64,000 nt of DNA, taken from positions 248,001 to 312,000 of the forward strand of contig NZ_JAERRJ010000002.1 of assembly GCF_016741815.1 (NCBI RefSeq). Reading direction: 5' to 3'. Below the pieces are notes generated by a model. That model was not told where the DNA came from, did no database searches, and saw nothing but the letters and a program-made list of their open reading frames with translations. Below, piece by piece: positions 35,713-43,545 of the stretch. Source of the stretch: Nocardia acididurans (lineage in GTDB: Bacteria > Actinomycetota > Actinomycetes > Mycobacteriales > Mycobacteriaceae). Positions within the stretch are counted from its first letter, which is position 1. Each line of letters opens with the position of its first letter. The position numbers and the translations under genes were made by a program.

Positions 35713-36960
35713 TCACGCACCCGCGTTGACCAGAATTCCGTACTGCGCGGCGGCTTTTCGCCGCGCGGTCACGATATCGCCTGCCTTGATGTACGCGACA
35801 TATCGGCCGACCAGCACGCGACAGCTCGAGCCGAGCGCGATGGTGGTGCTGTTCGGATCGACGGCACAGGTCGAATCCGCCACTCCCGCAGGGCCGTCCA
35901 CCATTCGAATGGCGTCGTTGGCCGCTTCGACGCGATTCGAGTGGATGTAGGCCCTGCGGGCCGCCACCGCATCGACGTAGCGGAAAAGCACCACCGACCC
36001 GGTGATCGCGGTCCGCTCAGGGTGATTCTCCACCTCCGGTTCCCCCAGCCACAGCCAGCCGCCGCGCTCCCGGAACACCACCCCGATGACGTCGGCGGAC
36101 GCGGCCCACCCGGCGTTGCGGTCAGCGGTGTTTATCGGAATCGCGGGATAGGACCAGCGATTCGGCGCATCCGGCACAGTTCGCCCCAGCATGCCGTCCG
36201 GATCGAGGGGCAGCGCCGCGAGCTGATCCCGGGGTGTGGGCGCGAAATCCGCCAGGCGGGGCAGCTGCCGGTCGAACGCGCCGGCCGCGAGTTCGGTCAG
36301 GGCGGACAGGTCGGTGGAGGGCACGGCAGCCAGCACGCTCACCACATAGCTGTCCCGGGCGATCGTGGCGGCCATCGTGGGCACGTTCGGACGCCAATGT
36401 GCTTGTGCCGCAGGGTATTGCGCGATCGGGACGGCGACGTTGTCGGAGTTGACCGCGGCATCCACCGCATCGATATCGCGCGCGGCCCGTTCCGCCGCCG
36501 CCGCATCAGGGAATCGCAATACGACCACCGTCAGCGTGGTCGCCGTTCCCACCACCGGACCGTCGACCGCATGCGGCCGGTCCGTGCGGCTGACCAGGGT
36601 TCCGGCCAGCATCTGCTCACGCTCCAGTACCGCGCGGACCGGCTCGGCCAGGAACATGGCCACCTTCACCGGGGTGGGCACTGGCACCACGCCCCAGTTC
36701 ATGGTCGCGAAGACGAGACTCGGGTCCACCTCGACCGGGTCGACGGTCACCTCCGCCATCCGCACCGATTCCAGGACCCGGCCATAGGACTCGGTGCTGG
36801 TGTCCGGCGGGTCCAGCGGCCACACACTGTAGGCGCCGACATCGAGGGTGGCGGGATCCGCGTATTCCGGGCTCGGTGAGCCGGGTACGGTACAGCCCAG
36901 CGTGACGGCCATGACGGCGAGTACCGGAGCGAGCCTGTGACCGATATCAGAGCGGTGCAT
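35713..36960 (-). CDS. Lipoprotein of the kinase cassette A (L1)
   Basis: 415 residues with a lipoprotein signal (VTLGC, Cys23). The mature part has two similar alpha/beta halves; 'ESYGRVLESVRMAEVTVDPVEVDPSLVF', 'MFLAEPVRAVLEREQMLAGTLVS' and 'VVVLRFPDAAAAERAARDIDAVDAAV' are nearly the same in its paralogue at 42283. It should be anchored on the outer face of the membrane, where it could meet the kinase ectodomains. No catalytic motif. It overlaps the upstream kinase gene by 14 bp. No named family was recognised with certainty. Confidence 0.85.
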   Translation of the reverse strand: MHRSDIGHRLAPVLAVMAVTLGCTVPGSPSPEYADPATLDVGAYSVWPLDPPDTSTESYGRVLESVRMAEVTVDPVEVDPSLVFATMNWGVVPVPTPVKVAMFLAEPVRAVLEREQMLAGTLVSRTDRPHAVDGPVVGTATTLTVVVLRFPDAAAAERAARDIDAVDAAVNSDNVAVPIAQYPAAQAHWRPNVPTMAATIARDSYVVSVLAAVPSTDLSALTELAAGAFDRQLPRLADFAPTPRDQLAALPLDPDGMLGRTVPDAPNRWSYPAIPINTADRNAGWAASADVIGVVFRERGGWLWLGEPEVENHPERTAITGSVVLFRYVDAVAARRAYIHSNRVEAANDAIRMVDGPAGVADSTCAVDPNSTTIALGSSCRVLVGRYVAYIKAGDIVTARRKAAAQYGILVNAGA

Positions 36961-38410
36961 CGTTCCACCAGAGCCTGACCAGATCCTCGGGAGCCGAGAC
37001 GACGCCCCACACCGAGATCCAACAGAAATTGCGTTCGGGATCGTCGAAGTACACATTCAACACGCCCATCCGCTGGCCGTACTTACTGCCGGCGGCGCCG
37101 ACGATTTCGCTGCCCCAGAACAGGTTTCCGCTGCCCGTGGGCCTGGTCCACTGCAGGTTCCCCTCGATTCGGGTCAGGGGGCTGCTGGGCAGAATCGGCG
37201 TGCGATCGGGGTTGCATTCGATCATCACTGTCCAGGCAGGATCCGAGTTCCCGCTACAGAACAGCATATTCGTGGATTCCTCGGAGTCGGAGAAGGCATC
37301 GCACATGGAGAGCTCCTGGTAGCCCGCGGCCCAGGGGATGCCGGGCAGCAGGGTCGCGAAGGCTTCGGCGATATAGGCCAGCTCACCCCACTCCGCTGAC
37401 TCGATGGTTCCGGTCACGGGCGGATTGGAGGTGGCGGCGACCGGTTGCGCCGCCCAGCGAAATCCGTTCCCGTCGAACAGCACAGCGGCAGCGATCGCCA
37501 GGGCGGCCACCAGCATCGCGACCGCCATCCGGTAGCCGAGCCGCCTCGATCCCGCTCGGCCGGTGCGGTTTCCGTGTAGCGCGGCCGCCGCTGCCGCCGC
37601 GAGCTCACCGCAACTCGAATAGCGATTCTCGCGACGCTTGGCCATGGCTTTCGCGATGACGGCATCGAATTCCGCGGGGATCGAAGGATTTCGGGCCGAC
37701 GGCCGCGGCGGGGTCTCGTGCACGTGGGCGTGCACCACGGCCGCCGAATTGCTGTGCGGGAACGGCACCGAACCCGTCAGCATCTGGTAGAGGGTGCATC
37801 CCAGGGAGTAGGCGTCGGCCCGCTGGTCGATATGCTCGCCGAGGACCACCTCCGGCGCGGTGTAGGCGAGGGTTCCGGCGAAACCGCCCGCACCGGTCCG
37901 GTCGGTGGATTCGTCCGCCGGTCGCGCGATTCCGAAGTCGGTGACCAGCACACGATCCGGCTTACCGGGCTGCTCGGCGATCAGGATATTGGCGGGCTTC
38001 ACATCGCGATGCACCAGTCCGGCCGCGTGGATCTCGTCCAGCCCCCGAGCCGCCTCGGTGAGAATGTGGATCGCACGGGGTGGATCCAGATCGTCCGGGC
38101 CGCGTGCGATCAGCGCGCGCACGTCGATGCCGTCCACATATTGCATGGCGATCCACAGGTGTTCACCCGTCTCGCCCCTGTCGTGGACCGTGATCAGATT
38201 CGGATGATGCAGGCGGGCGGCGAATTCCGCCTCGCGCAGGAAGCGCCGCCGGAATTCACCGCCGCGCACCGAATCGCCGGACAGCACCTTGAGCGCGTCA
38301 CTGCGTGGCAGGCGCGGGTGCCGGGCCAGGTAGACCGTTCCCATCCCACCGGACCCGAGCCGGCGTTCGATCCGATACCCCGCGAAGAGTGTGCCTTCGG
38401 TCAGCTCCAC
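36947..38410 (-). CDS. Receptor Ser/Thr protein kinase K2 (cassette A, first gene)
   Basis: 487 residues. Gly loop GSGGMGTV, ATP Lys in 'DALKVLSG', 'LVHRDVKPANIL', 'VTDFGIARPADE' and 'YTAPEVV' give an active Hanks-type kinase. One membrane helix at about 297-317 ('MAVAMLVAALAIAAAVLF'). The ectodomain has four Cys (SMCDA, LFCSG, IECNP, NFCWI), opens 'SAEWGELAYIAEAFATLLP' and ends 'DLVRLWWNDAPL'. Most like K4 (43546). It heads the K2-L1-K1 transcript. Ligand and targets unknown. Confidence 0.92.
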   Translation of the reverse strand: MELTEGTLFAGYRIERRLGSGGMGTVYLARHPRLPRSDALKVLSGDSVRGGEFRRRFLREAEFAARLHHPNLITVHDRGETGEHLWIAMQYVDGIDVRALIARGPDDLDPPRAIHILTEAARGLDEIHAAGLVHRDVKPANILIAEQPGKPDRVLVTDFGIARPADESTDRTGAGGFAGTLAYTAPEVVLGEHIDQRADAYSLGCTLYQMLTGSVPFPHSNSAAVVHAHVHETPPRPSARNPSIPAEFDAVIAKAMAKRRENRYSSCGELAAAAAAALHGNRTGRAGSRRLGYRMAVAMLVAALAIAAAVLFDGNGFRWAAQPVAATSNPPVTGTIESAEWGELAYIAEAFATLLPGIPWAAGYQELSMCDAFSDSEESTNMLFCSGNSDPAWTVMIECNPDRTPILPSSPLTRIEGNLQWTRPTGSGNLFWGSEIVGAAGSKYGQRMGVLNVYFDDPERNFCWISVWGVVSAPEDLVRLWWNDAPL

Positions 38411-38454
38411 GGCTCTCCCCCAGATCGGCCGCTTGTTCAGAACACGATACGCCG

Positions 38455-40209
38455 TCAGGCGGCAACCGGTGCGGTATCCCGAACGAGGAGATCAGCGTAG
38501 AAACCCTTGCGGGACAGTAGTTCTTCGTGCGTGCCGCGTTCGGCAACCCGGCCGCGATCGAGGACGATGATCTGGTCGGCGTCGCGGATGGTGGACAGGC
38601 GGTGGGCGATGGTGATCGTGGTGCGGCCGACGGCGAGTGCGTCGATGGCTGCCTGCACTTCCCGTTCGGTGCGGGTGTCCAGGGCGCTGGTGGCCTCGTC
38701 GAGGATCAGGACCGGGGGGTTGCGGAGGATGGCTCGGGCTACGGCGAGGCGTTGTTTCTCGCCGCCGGAGAAGCGGTAGCCGCGTTCGCCGACGAGGGTG
38801 TCGTAGCCGTCGGGGAGGCTCATGATGTGGTCGTGGATCTGGGCGGCGCGGGCGGCGGCGTGGAGATCCGCGTCGGTGGCATCGGGGTGGGCGAAGCGGA
38901 GGTTGTCGGCTACGGAGGCGTGGAAGAGGTAGGTCTCCTGGGAGACGACGCCCACCGTTGCCGCCAGGTCGGCGAAACTCAGGTCGCGGACGTCGATTCC
39001 GTCGATGGTGACGCGGCCGGCGGTGACATCGTAGAGGCGGGCGGCCAGGTAGCCGAGAGTGGTTTTGCCGGAACCGGTCTCGCCGACGATGGCCAGGCTG
39101 GTGCCCGCGGGGACGATGATGTCGATGTCGCGCAGCACCTTCCGGTCGGCGTCGTAACCGAAGCTCACGTGGTCGAAGCGCACCGCGCCGGGCGCGCGGG
39201 CGGGCAGCGCGACGGGCTGCGCCGGTTCGGCGATATCCGGTCGCAGATCGAGATATTCGAAGATGCGGGTGAACAACGCCAGGGAGCTCTGCACCTCGAC
39301 GCCGGTGGACAGCAGCATGACGGCGGGGCGCAGCAGACCGGCCTGCAAGGTGGTGAAGGCCACCAGTGTGCCGATGGATACCAGTGGAGTGCCTGCGGCA
39401 CTGGTCAATCCGGCAACCCAGTAGACGACGGCGGGCATGGCCGCCATGACGATGCCGATGGTGGACTGCCGCCAGCGGCCGGCCATATTGGCGCGGATCT
39501 CCAGGTCCACCAGGCCGCGTGACTCGTGCGCGAAATCATCGACGAGCGCGGGTGAACGGCCCATGGTGCGACCCAACAGGATTCCGCTCACCGACAGCGA
39601 TTCCTCGACGATCGCGGACATGGACGCCAGCTGCTGCTGCCGCGCGCCGGTGATCCGGCGGCGTTCGGAGCCGACCCGGCGGCTGATCCACACGAACAGC
39701 GGCAGCATGGCCAGCGATACCAGGGTGAGCCGCCAATCCAGCGCGAACATGGCGATCACCGCCGCGAAGACGGAGGTGAAATTGGCGATCAGCGAGGTGG
39801 CCGTCGAGGTGACGGTGGACTGCATGCCGCCGATGTCATTGGCGATGCGCGACTGCACCTCGCCGGTGCGGGTCGCGGTGAAGAAGGCCAGCGGCATGGA
39901 CTGCAGTCGCGCGTACACGGCGGTCCGCAGATCGTGCATGACCTCCTGCCCGACCGCCGTCGACATATAGGTCTGCCACACGCCGAACACCGCGGTGAGC
40001 GCGGCGACGGCGACCATGCCCAGCGCCAGCAGCGTCAGCAATCCGGTGCGGCCGTGCGGCAGCGCGTCGTCGAGCACGGCGCGCAGCATGAACGGCGACG
40101 CCAGCCCCACCAGTGAGGACAGACCCACGAGCAGACCCACCACGGCGAGCCGCCCGCGATACGGATGAAAGAGCCGGAGTATCCGGCGAAGTTCGGATCG
40201 GGCCACCAT
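38455..40209 (-). CDS. ABC exporter, fused permease and ATPase
   Basis: 584 residues. Six membrane helices (residues ~20-320) with type IV exporter coupling loops ('ITGARQQQLASMSAIVEESLSVSGILLGRTM') are followed by an ATPase: Walker A GETGSGKTT, 'VSQETYLFHASVADNLRFA', signature 'FSGGEKQRLAVARAI', Walker B 'VLILDEATSALD' and 'ITIAHRLSTIRDAD'. It is a homodimeric or half-size multidrug/lipid exporter. It diverges from a MarR regulator and lies between the two kinase cassettes, unrelated to them in sequence. Confidence 0.92.
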   Translation of the reverse strand: MVARSELRRILRLFHPYRGRLAVVGLLVGLSSLVGLASPFMLRAVLDDALPHGRTGLLTLLALGMVAVAALTAVFGVWQTYMSTAVGQEVMHDLRTAVYARLQSMPLAFFTATRTGEVQSRIANDIGGMQSTVTSTATSLIANFTSVFAAVIAMFALDWRLTLVSLAMLPLFVWISRRVGSERRRITGARQQQLASMSAIVEESLSVSGILLGRTMGRSPALVDDFAHESRGLVDLEIRANMAGRWRQSTIGIVMAAMPAVVYWVAGLTSAAGTPLVSIGTLVAFTTLQAGLLRPAVMLLSTGVEVQSSLALFTRIFEYLDLRPDIAEPAQPVALPARAPGAVRFDHVSFGYDADRKVLRDIDIIVPAGTSLAIVGETGSGKTTLGYLAARLYDVTAGRVTIDGIDVRDLSFADLAATVGVVSQETYLFHASVADNLRFAHPDATDADLHAAARAAQIHDHIMSLPDGYDTLVGERGYRFSGGEKQRLAVARAILRNPPVLILDEATSALDTRTEREVQAAIDALAVGRTTITIAHRLSTIRDADQIIVLDRGRVAERGTHEELLSRKGFYADLLVRDTAPVAA

Positions 40210-40257
40210 AGGCGCCCTCCTTCCTGCGAGAACACAGGCTGTAACTGAGCTTGCCTC

Positions 40258-40281
40258 ATTATTGTTCCATCAAACAATGAT
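40258..40281. promoter_or_regulatory. MarR-type operator between marR and the ABC exporter
   Basis: ATTATTGTT and AACAATGAT form a 9-bp inverted repeat with one mismatch and a 6-bp spacer. It lies 14 bp before the marR ATG and 48 bp before the exporter start, where a MarR dimer could repress both genes. Confidence 0.65.
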
Positions 40282-40295
40282 CTAAGCTCAGAAAT

Positions 40296-40754
40296 ATGAC
40301 GGACGCCTCGGACAGCGACCTCCCCGACCTCTTCTTCCGCACGGCCCGCCGCATCCGCCGGACCCAGCAGTCCGGCCTCGCCCCCCTGGGCCTCACCCCC
40401 GCCCAGGCCCGCGCCCTGCGCATCCTCGGCCACACCCCCGACCCGCTGCGCATGTCCGCCCTCGCCGACCGCCTCGGCATCGTCCCCCGCTCCGCCACCA
40501 CCGTCGTCGACGCCCTCGAAGCCGCGGGCCTGGCCACCCGCACCCCCGACCCCGCCAACCGCCGCGCCGTGCTGGTCACCCTCACCGAGCAGGGTCGCAC
40601 CGCGCTGAACCGGATGGCCGAGGCACGCCGCACCGCGGCCCGGGACCTCTTCGCCACCCTCTCCCCCGCCCGCCGCCGAACCCTCTACGAGATCCTCGCC
40701 GAACTCGACGCCTCGGATCAGGCAGGCGCGGAGGCCCACCAATCGACCAGCTGA
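40296..40754 (+). CDS. MarR-family transcriptional regulator
   Basis: 152 residues with the winged helix 'LTPAQARALRILGHTPDPLRMSALADRLGIVPRSATTVVDALEAAGLATRTPDPANRRAVLVTLTEQGRTAL' typical of MarR, including the DxR wing-like 'DPANRRA'. It probably represses itself and the divergent exporter and responds to an exported toxic compound. The operator-like repeat at 40258-40281 lies in front. Its 3' end overlaps the convergent kinase K3 by 37 bp. Confidence 0.9.
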   Translation: MTDASDSDLPDLFFRTARRIRRTQQSGLAPLGLTPAQARALRILGHTPDPLRMSALADRLGIVPRSATTVVDALEAAGLATRTPDPANRRAVLVTLTEQGRTALNRMAEARRTAARDLFATLSPARRRTLYEILAELDASDQAGAEAHQSTS

Positions 40755-42286
40755 CGGCCGCTCGCGCCGCCGGAAACGTAGAGCTGGCAGAAGTTTCGCG
40801 CGGGATCCTCGAATCCGATCTGCAGGATGCCACTGGGCGCGCCGTTGAATGTGCCTACCGCCCAATACATCCGGCCGCGTTCGTTCCCGCGCTGCCAGTC
40901 TCCTTCGCCCTCGGGGGTGACCTCGGTGTCGCGCGTCAACATCGACGGACTGCGATCGGCGTTGCACAGAACGAGTGCCTGGCGCACCGGATTCGAATCA
41001 CCCCGGCACCACAGGTGGGTGAGCGCGGGCGGCGGATCGGCAGGCGCCAGGGCATCCAGTTTCGCATCGACCGTCGCACACCGCAGCCCCTGATACCCGG
41101 ACGTGAACGGGCCGGACGGCAGCAGCGCCGGAAACGCCTGCGCCATAAAGTCATACGAGCCCCAGGTGACGGGCGTGACCGGCGCGGTCGTCGTGGTACC
41201 GGAGGTCGGGGGAACCGAACTCTCCTGCGCGGCAACCACTCTCAGCCCGAACACCCCCGCCGTCACGACGGCGACGAGCGCCACGACCGCCGAGAGCAGT
41301 GCGCGCACGGACCGTGGCCGCGGTGCAGGCGCACCGGACGTCCCCATGCCGGTCGAGCGGTCACCGGGACGGTCGTCACCGGTACGGAGTCCACCGGGCA
41401 CACTCGGATCCTCTTCCCCGGCAACCACTTCGCCGGGATGACACGCGGCCCGCGCCCCGCGCGCCAGCGCACCACAGGAGGCGTACCGCCGCGCCGGATC
41501 CTTGTCCAGCGCTCGAGCGATGACGGTATCCAGTTCCACGGGCAGATCCGCGCGCCGGGAGGTGGCCGTCGGCGCCGGGGCCAGCAGATGTGCCGTCATC
41601 ACCTCCGCGTTCGAGGAGCGTGGGAAGGGCGGGCTGCCGGTCAGCAGTTCGTAGAAGGTGCAGCCGAGGGCGTACACATCGGTGCGCTGATCCAGGACGT
41701 CGGCCTCGATCTGCTCCGGCGCGGCGTAGGCGAGGGTCGCCATCACCATGCCGGGCGCGGTCAGCATCGCGGATTCGTTGGCTGCCTTGGCGATTCCGAA
41801 GTCCGAGACGTAGACCCGCTCCGCGCGGCCGGCGCGGCGCTCGAGCAGGATGTTCGCCGGTTTCACATCGCGGTGCAGCAGGCCCGCGCGGTGCGCGGCA
41901 TCCAGGCCGTGTGCGGCCGCGTCGAGGATGCGCAGGGCGGTATCCACCTCGAGGCCCGCGGGATGGGCCTCGAGCAGGGTGTCGGCGTCCAGGCCGTCCA
42001 CGTACTGCATGGCGATCCAGAGCCGCCCCTCCTCCACGCCGCGATCCCAGACCGCCACCACGTTCGGATGGTCGAGTCGTGCCGCGAGTTCGGCCTCCCG
42101 GTGGAAGCGGGCGCTGTATTCCGGATCCGCGCTGAGATCCGGGGACAGGATCTTGAGCGCGTCGTCGCGCGCCATCCGCGGATGCCGGGCCAGATACACC
42201 GTGCCCATCCCGCCCCGGCCGAGTATCCGCAGGATCCGATATCCGGCGAACACCGTTCCGGGCCGCAGGTCGAAGATCCGGCTCAT
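40718..42286 (-). CDS. Receptor Ser/Thr protein kinase K3 (cassette B, third gene)
   Basis: 522 residues. Kinase motifs GRGGMGTV, 'DALKIL', 'LLHRDVKPANILL', 'VSDFGIAKAAN' and 'YAAPEQI' are complete. A longer Gly/Pro/Asp-rich juxtamembrane segment ('EEDPSVPGGLRTGDDRPGDRSTGMG') precedes the membrane helix near 330. The ectodomain carries the four Cys (RCA, WCRG, LCNA, FCQL), starts 'VTWGSYDFMAQAFPALLP' and ends 'QLVDWWASAPA'. Paralogue of K1. Translationally coupled to the lipoprotein upstream (ATGA). The 3' end overlaps the convergent marR gene. Confidence 0.92.
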   Translation of the reverse strand: MSRIFDLRPGTVFAGYRILRILGRGGMGTVYLARHPRMARDDALKILSPDLSADPEYSARFHREAELAARLDHPNVVAVWDRGVEEGRLWIAMQYVDGLDADTLLEAHPAGLEVDTALRILDAAAHGLDAAHRAGLLHRDVKPANILLERRAGRAERVYVSDFGIAKAANESAMLTAPGMVMATLAYAAPEQIEADVLDQRTDVYALGCTFYELLTGSPPFPRSSNAEVMTAHLLAPAPTATSRRADLPVELDTVIARALDKDPARRYASCGALARGARAACHPGEVVAGEEDPSVPGGLRTGDDRPGDRSTGMGTSGAPAPRPRSVRALLSAVVALVAVVTAGVFGLRVVAAQESSVPPTSGTTTTAPVTPVTWGSYDFMAQAFPALLPSGPFTSGYQGLRCATVDAKLDALAPADPPPALTHLWCRGDSNPVRQALVLCNADRSPSMLTRDTEVTPEGEGDWQRGNERGRMYWAVGTFNGAPSGILQIGFEDPARNFCQLYVSGGASGRQLVDWWASAPA

Positions 42287-43533
42287 ACGCTGTTGATCAG
42301 CAACCCGTACTGGGCCGCCGCCTTCTCCAGCACCGCCGGCTCCTCGCGCGAGACCACGATGGCGTAGTACCGCCCGTGCTGCACCCGGCAGGTGAACCGC
42401 GGAGTGTCCCCGGTGCGGCTCTGGTCCTCGACACAGTGGATATCCGGTATGTCATTGGGCGCGTCCACTATTCGCGCGCCGGTCCCCGCAGCGTCCCGCT
42501 GCGACGCGAACAGGAACGCCCGGCGCGCCACCACCGCGCTCGGATAGCGGTAGAGCGTGTTGAGCACATTCACGGCAATGAGTTCCACCTCGTCGAAGAC
42601 CGTACTGCGATTTCCCCACAGCTGCGCCCCGCGCCGCCCGAATACCAGGCCCACGCTCATGATCCTGGCGTCCCAACCGGCAGTGCGGGCGCCGGTGCTC
42701 GACACCACGGCGGGATACAGCCACCGTCCGGGCGCGGGCGGCACCATACGCCCGATCATGCCCTCCGGATCCAGCGGCAGCGCGGACAGCCGGTCAACCG
42801 GTGTGGGCTCGAACTCGCGCAGGCGTGGTAGCTGGGCGTCGAAGGTCTTGCGCGCCAGCGTGGTCATGGCGACGGTATCCGCGGCGGTGTGCCCGATCAG
42901 CAGGGTCACCACGAAGACACCGTCGGCCACCGTGGCCGCCATACTCGGCACGCCGGGCCGCCAATGTGCGTACGCCCCAGGATATTCCGTGATGCTCAGC
43001 GCCGCGTTCTCGGTGCTGACCGCCGCGTCCACCGCGTCGATATCGCGAGCCGCGCGGGCGGCCGCCGCCGCGTCCGGGAAGCGGAGCGCGATCACCGTCA
43101 GAACCTGCGCGGCGCCCACACCGGGACGCTTGCTGCCGAAATCGCGATCGGCGCCGTTGGAGGCGCAGCCGGCCACCATGCCCTCCCGCTCCAGCACCGC
43201 GCGTACCGGTTCGGCCAGCAGCATGCGCACCTTGCCGGGGGTCGGCAGCGGCGTGACCCCGTAGGTATTGGCCGCGAACTGCAGGCCGGGGTCGACCTCG
43301 ACGGGGTCGACGATCGCGTCGGCCATACGGGCGGACTCCAGGACCCGGCCGTGCTCCACGTCGCCGGCGGGCGCGGCCAGTGGCTCGACACTGTAGGCAC
43401 CAACCGGAAGCTCGGCCGGATCCCCATAGTCGGGTATCGGATTCCCCTGCACCACACAGCCTGTCGCGGTCAGCAGCACCGCGATCGGCACCAGCGCCCG
43501 CCACCGGGCACGACCGATCATCGATTTCGTCAT
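42283..43533 (-). CDS. Lipoprotein of the kinase cassette B (L2)
   Basis: 416 residues with a lipoprotein signal (TATGC, Cys26). Paralogue of L1: 'GRVLESARMADAIVDPVEVDPGLQF', 'LAEPVRAVLEREGMVAG', 'IALRFPDAAAAARAARDIDAVDAAV' and 'YAHWRPGVPSMAATVADGVFVV' match L1 closely. It keeps a Cys pair absent from L1's N-terminal half ('VAGCASNGADRDF'). It lies 12 bp after K4 and overlaps K3's start by 4 bp. Role unknown; the repeated linkage suggests it works with the kinase ectodomains. Confidence 0.85.
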   Translation of the reverse strand: MTKSMIGRARWRALVPIAVLLTATGCVVQGNPIPDYGDPAELPVGAYSVEPLAAPAGDVEHGRVLESARMADAIVDPVEVDPGLQFAANTYGVTPLPTPGKVRMLLAEPVRAVLEREGMVAGCASNGADRDFGSKRPGVGAAQVLTVIALRFPDAAAAARAARDIDAVDAAVSTENAALSITEYPGAYAHWRPGVPSMAATVADGVFVVTLLIGHTAADTVAMTTLARKTFDAQLPRLREFEPTPVDRLSALPLDPEGMIGRMVPPAPGRWLYPAVVSSTGARTAGWDARIMSVGLVFGRRGAQLWGNRSTVFDEVELIAVNVLNTLYRYPSAVVARRAFLFASQRDAAGTGARIVDAPNDIPDIHCVEDQSRTGDTPRFTCRVQHGRYYAIVVSREEPAVLEKAAAQYGLLINSV

Positions 43534-43545
43534 GGGCCGCCCTTC

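Larger units (their letters stand above)
34222..38410 (-). repeat. Kinase-lipoprotein-kinase cassette, copy A
   Basis: K2-L1-K1 has the same order, strand and near-overlapping junctions as copy B (K4-L2-K3, 40718-45084). Pairwise likeness follows position: K2 with K4, L1 with L2, K1 with K3. This is the pattern expected from duplication of the whole three-gene unit. Confidence 0.75.
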
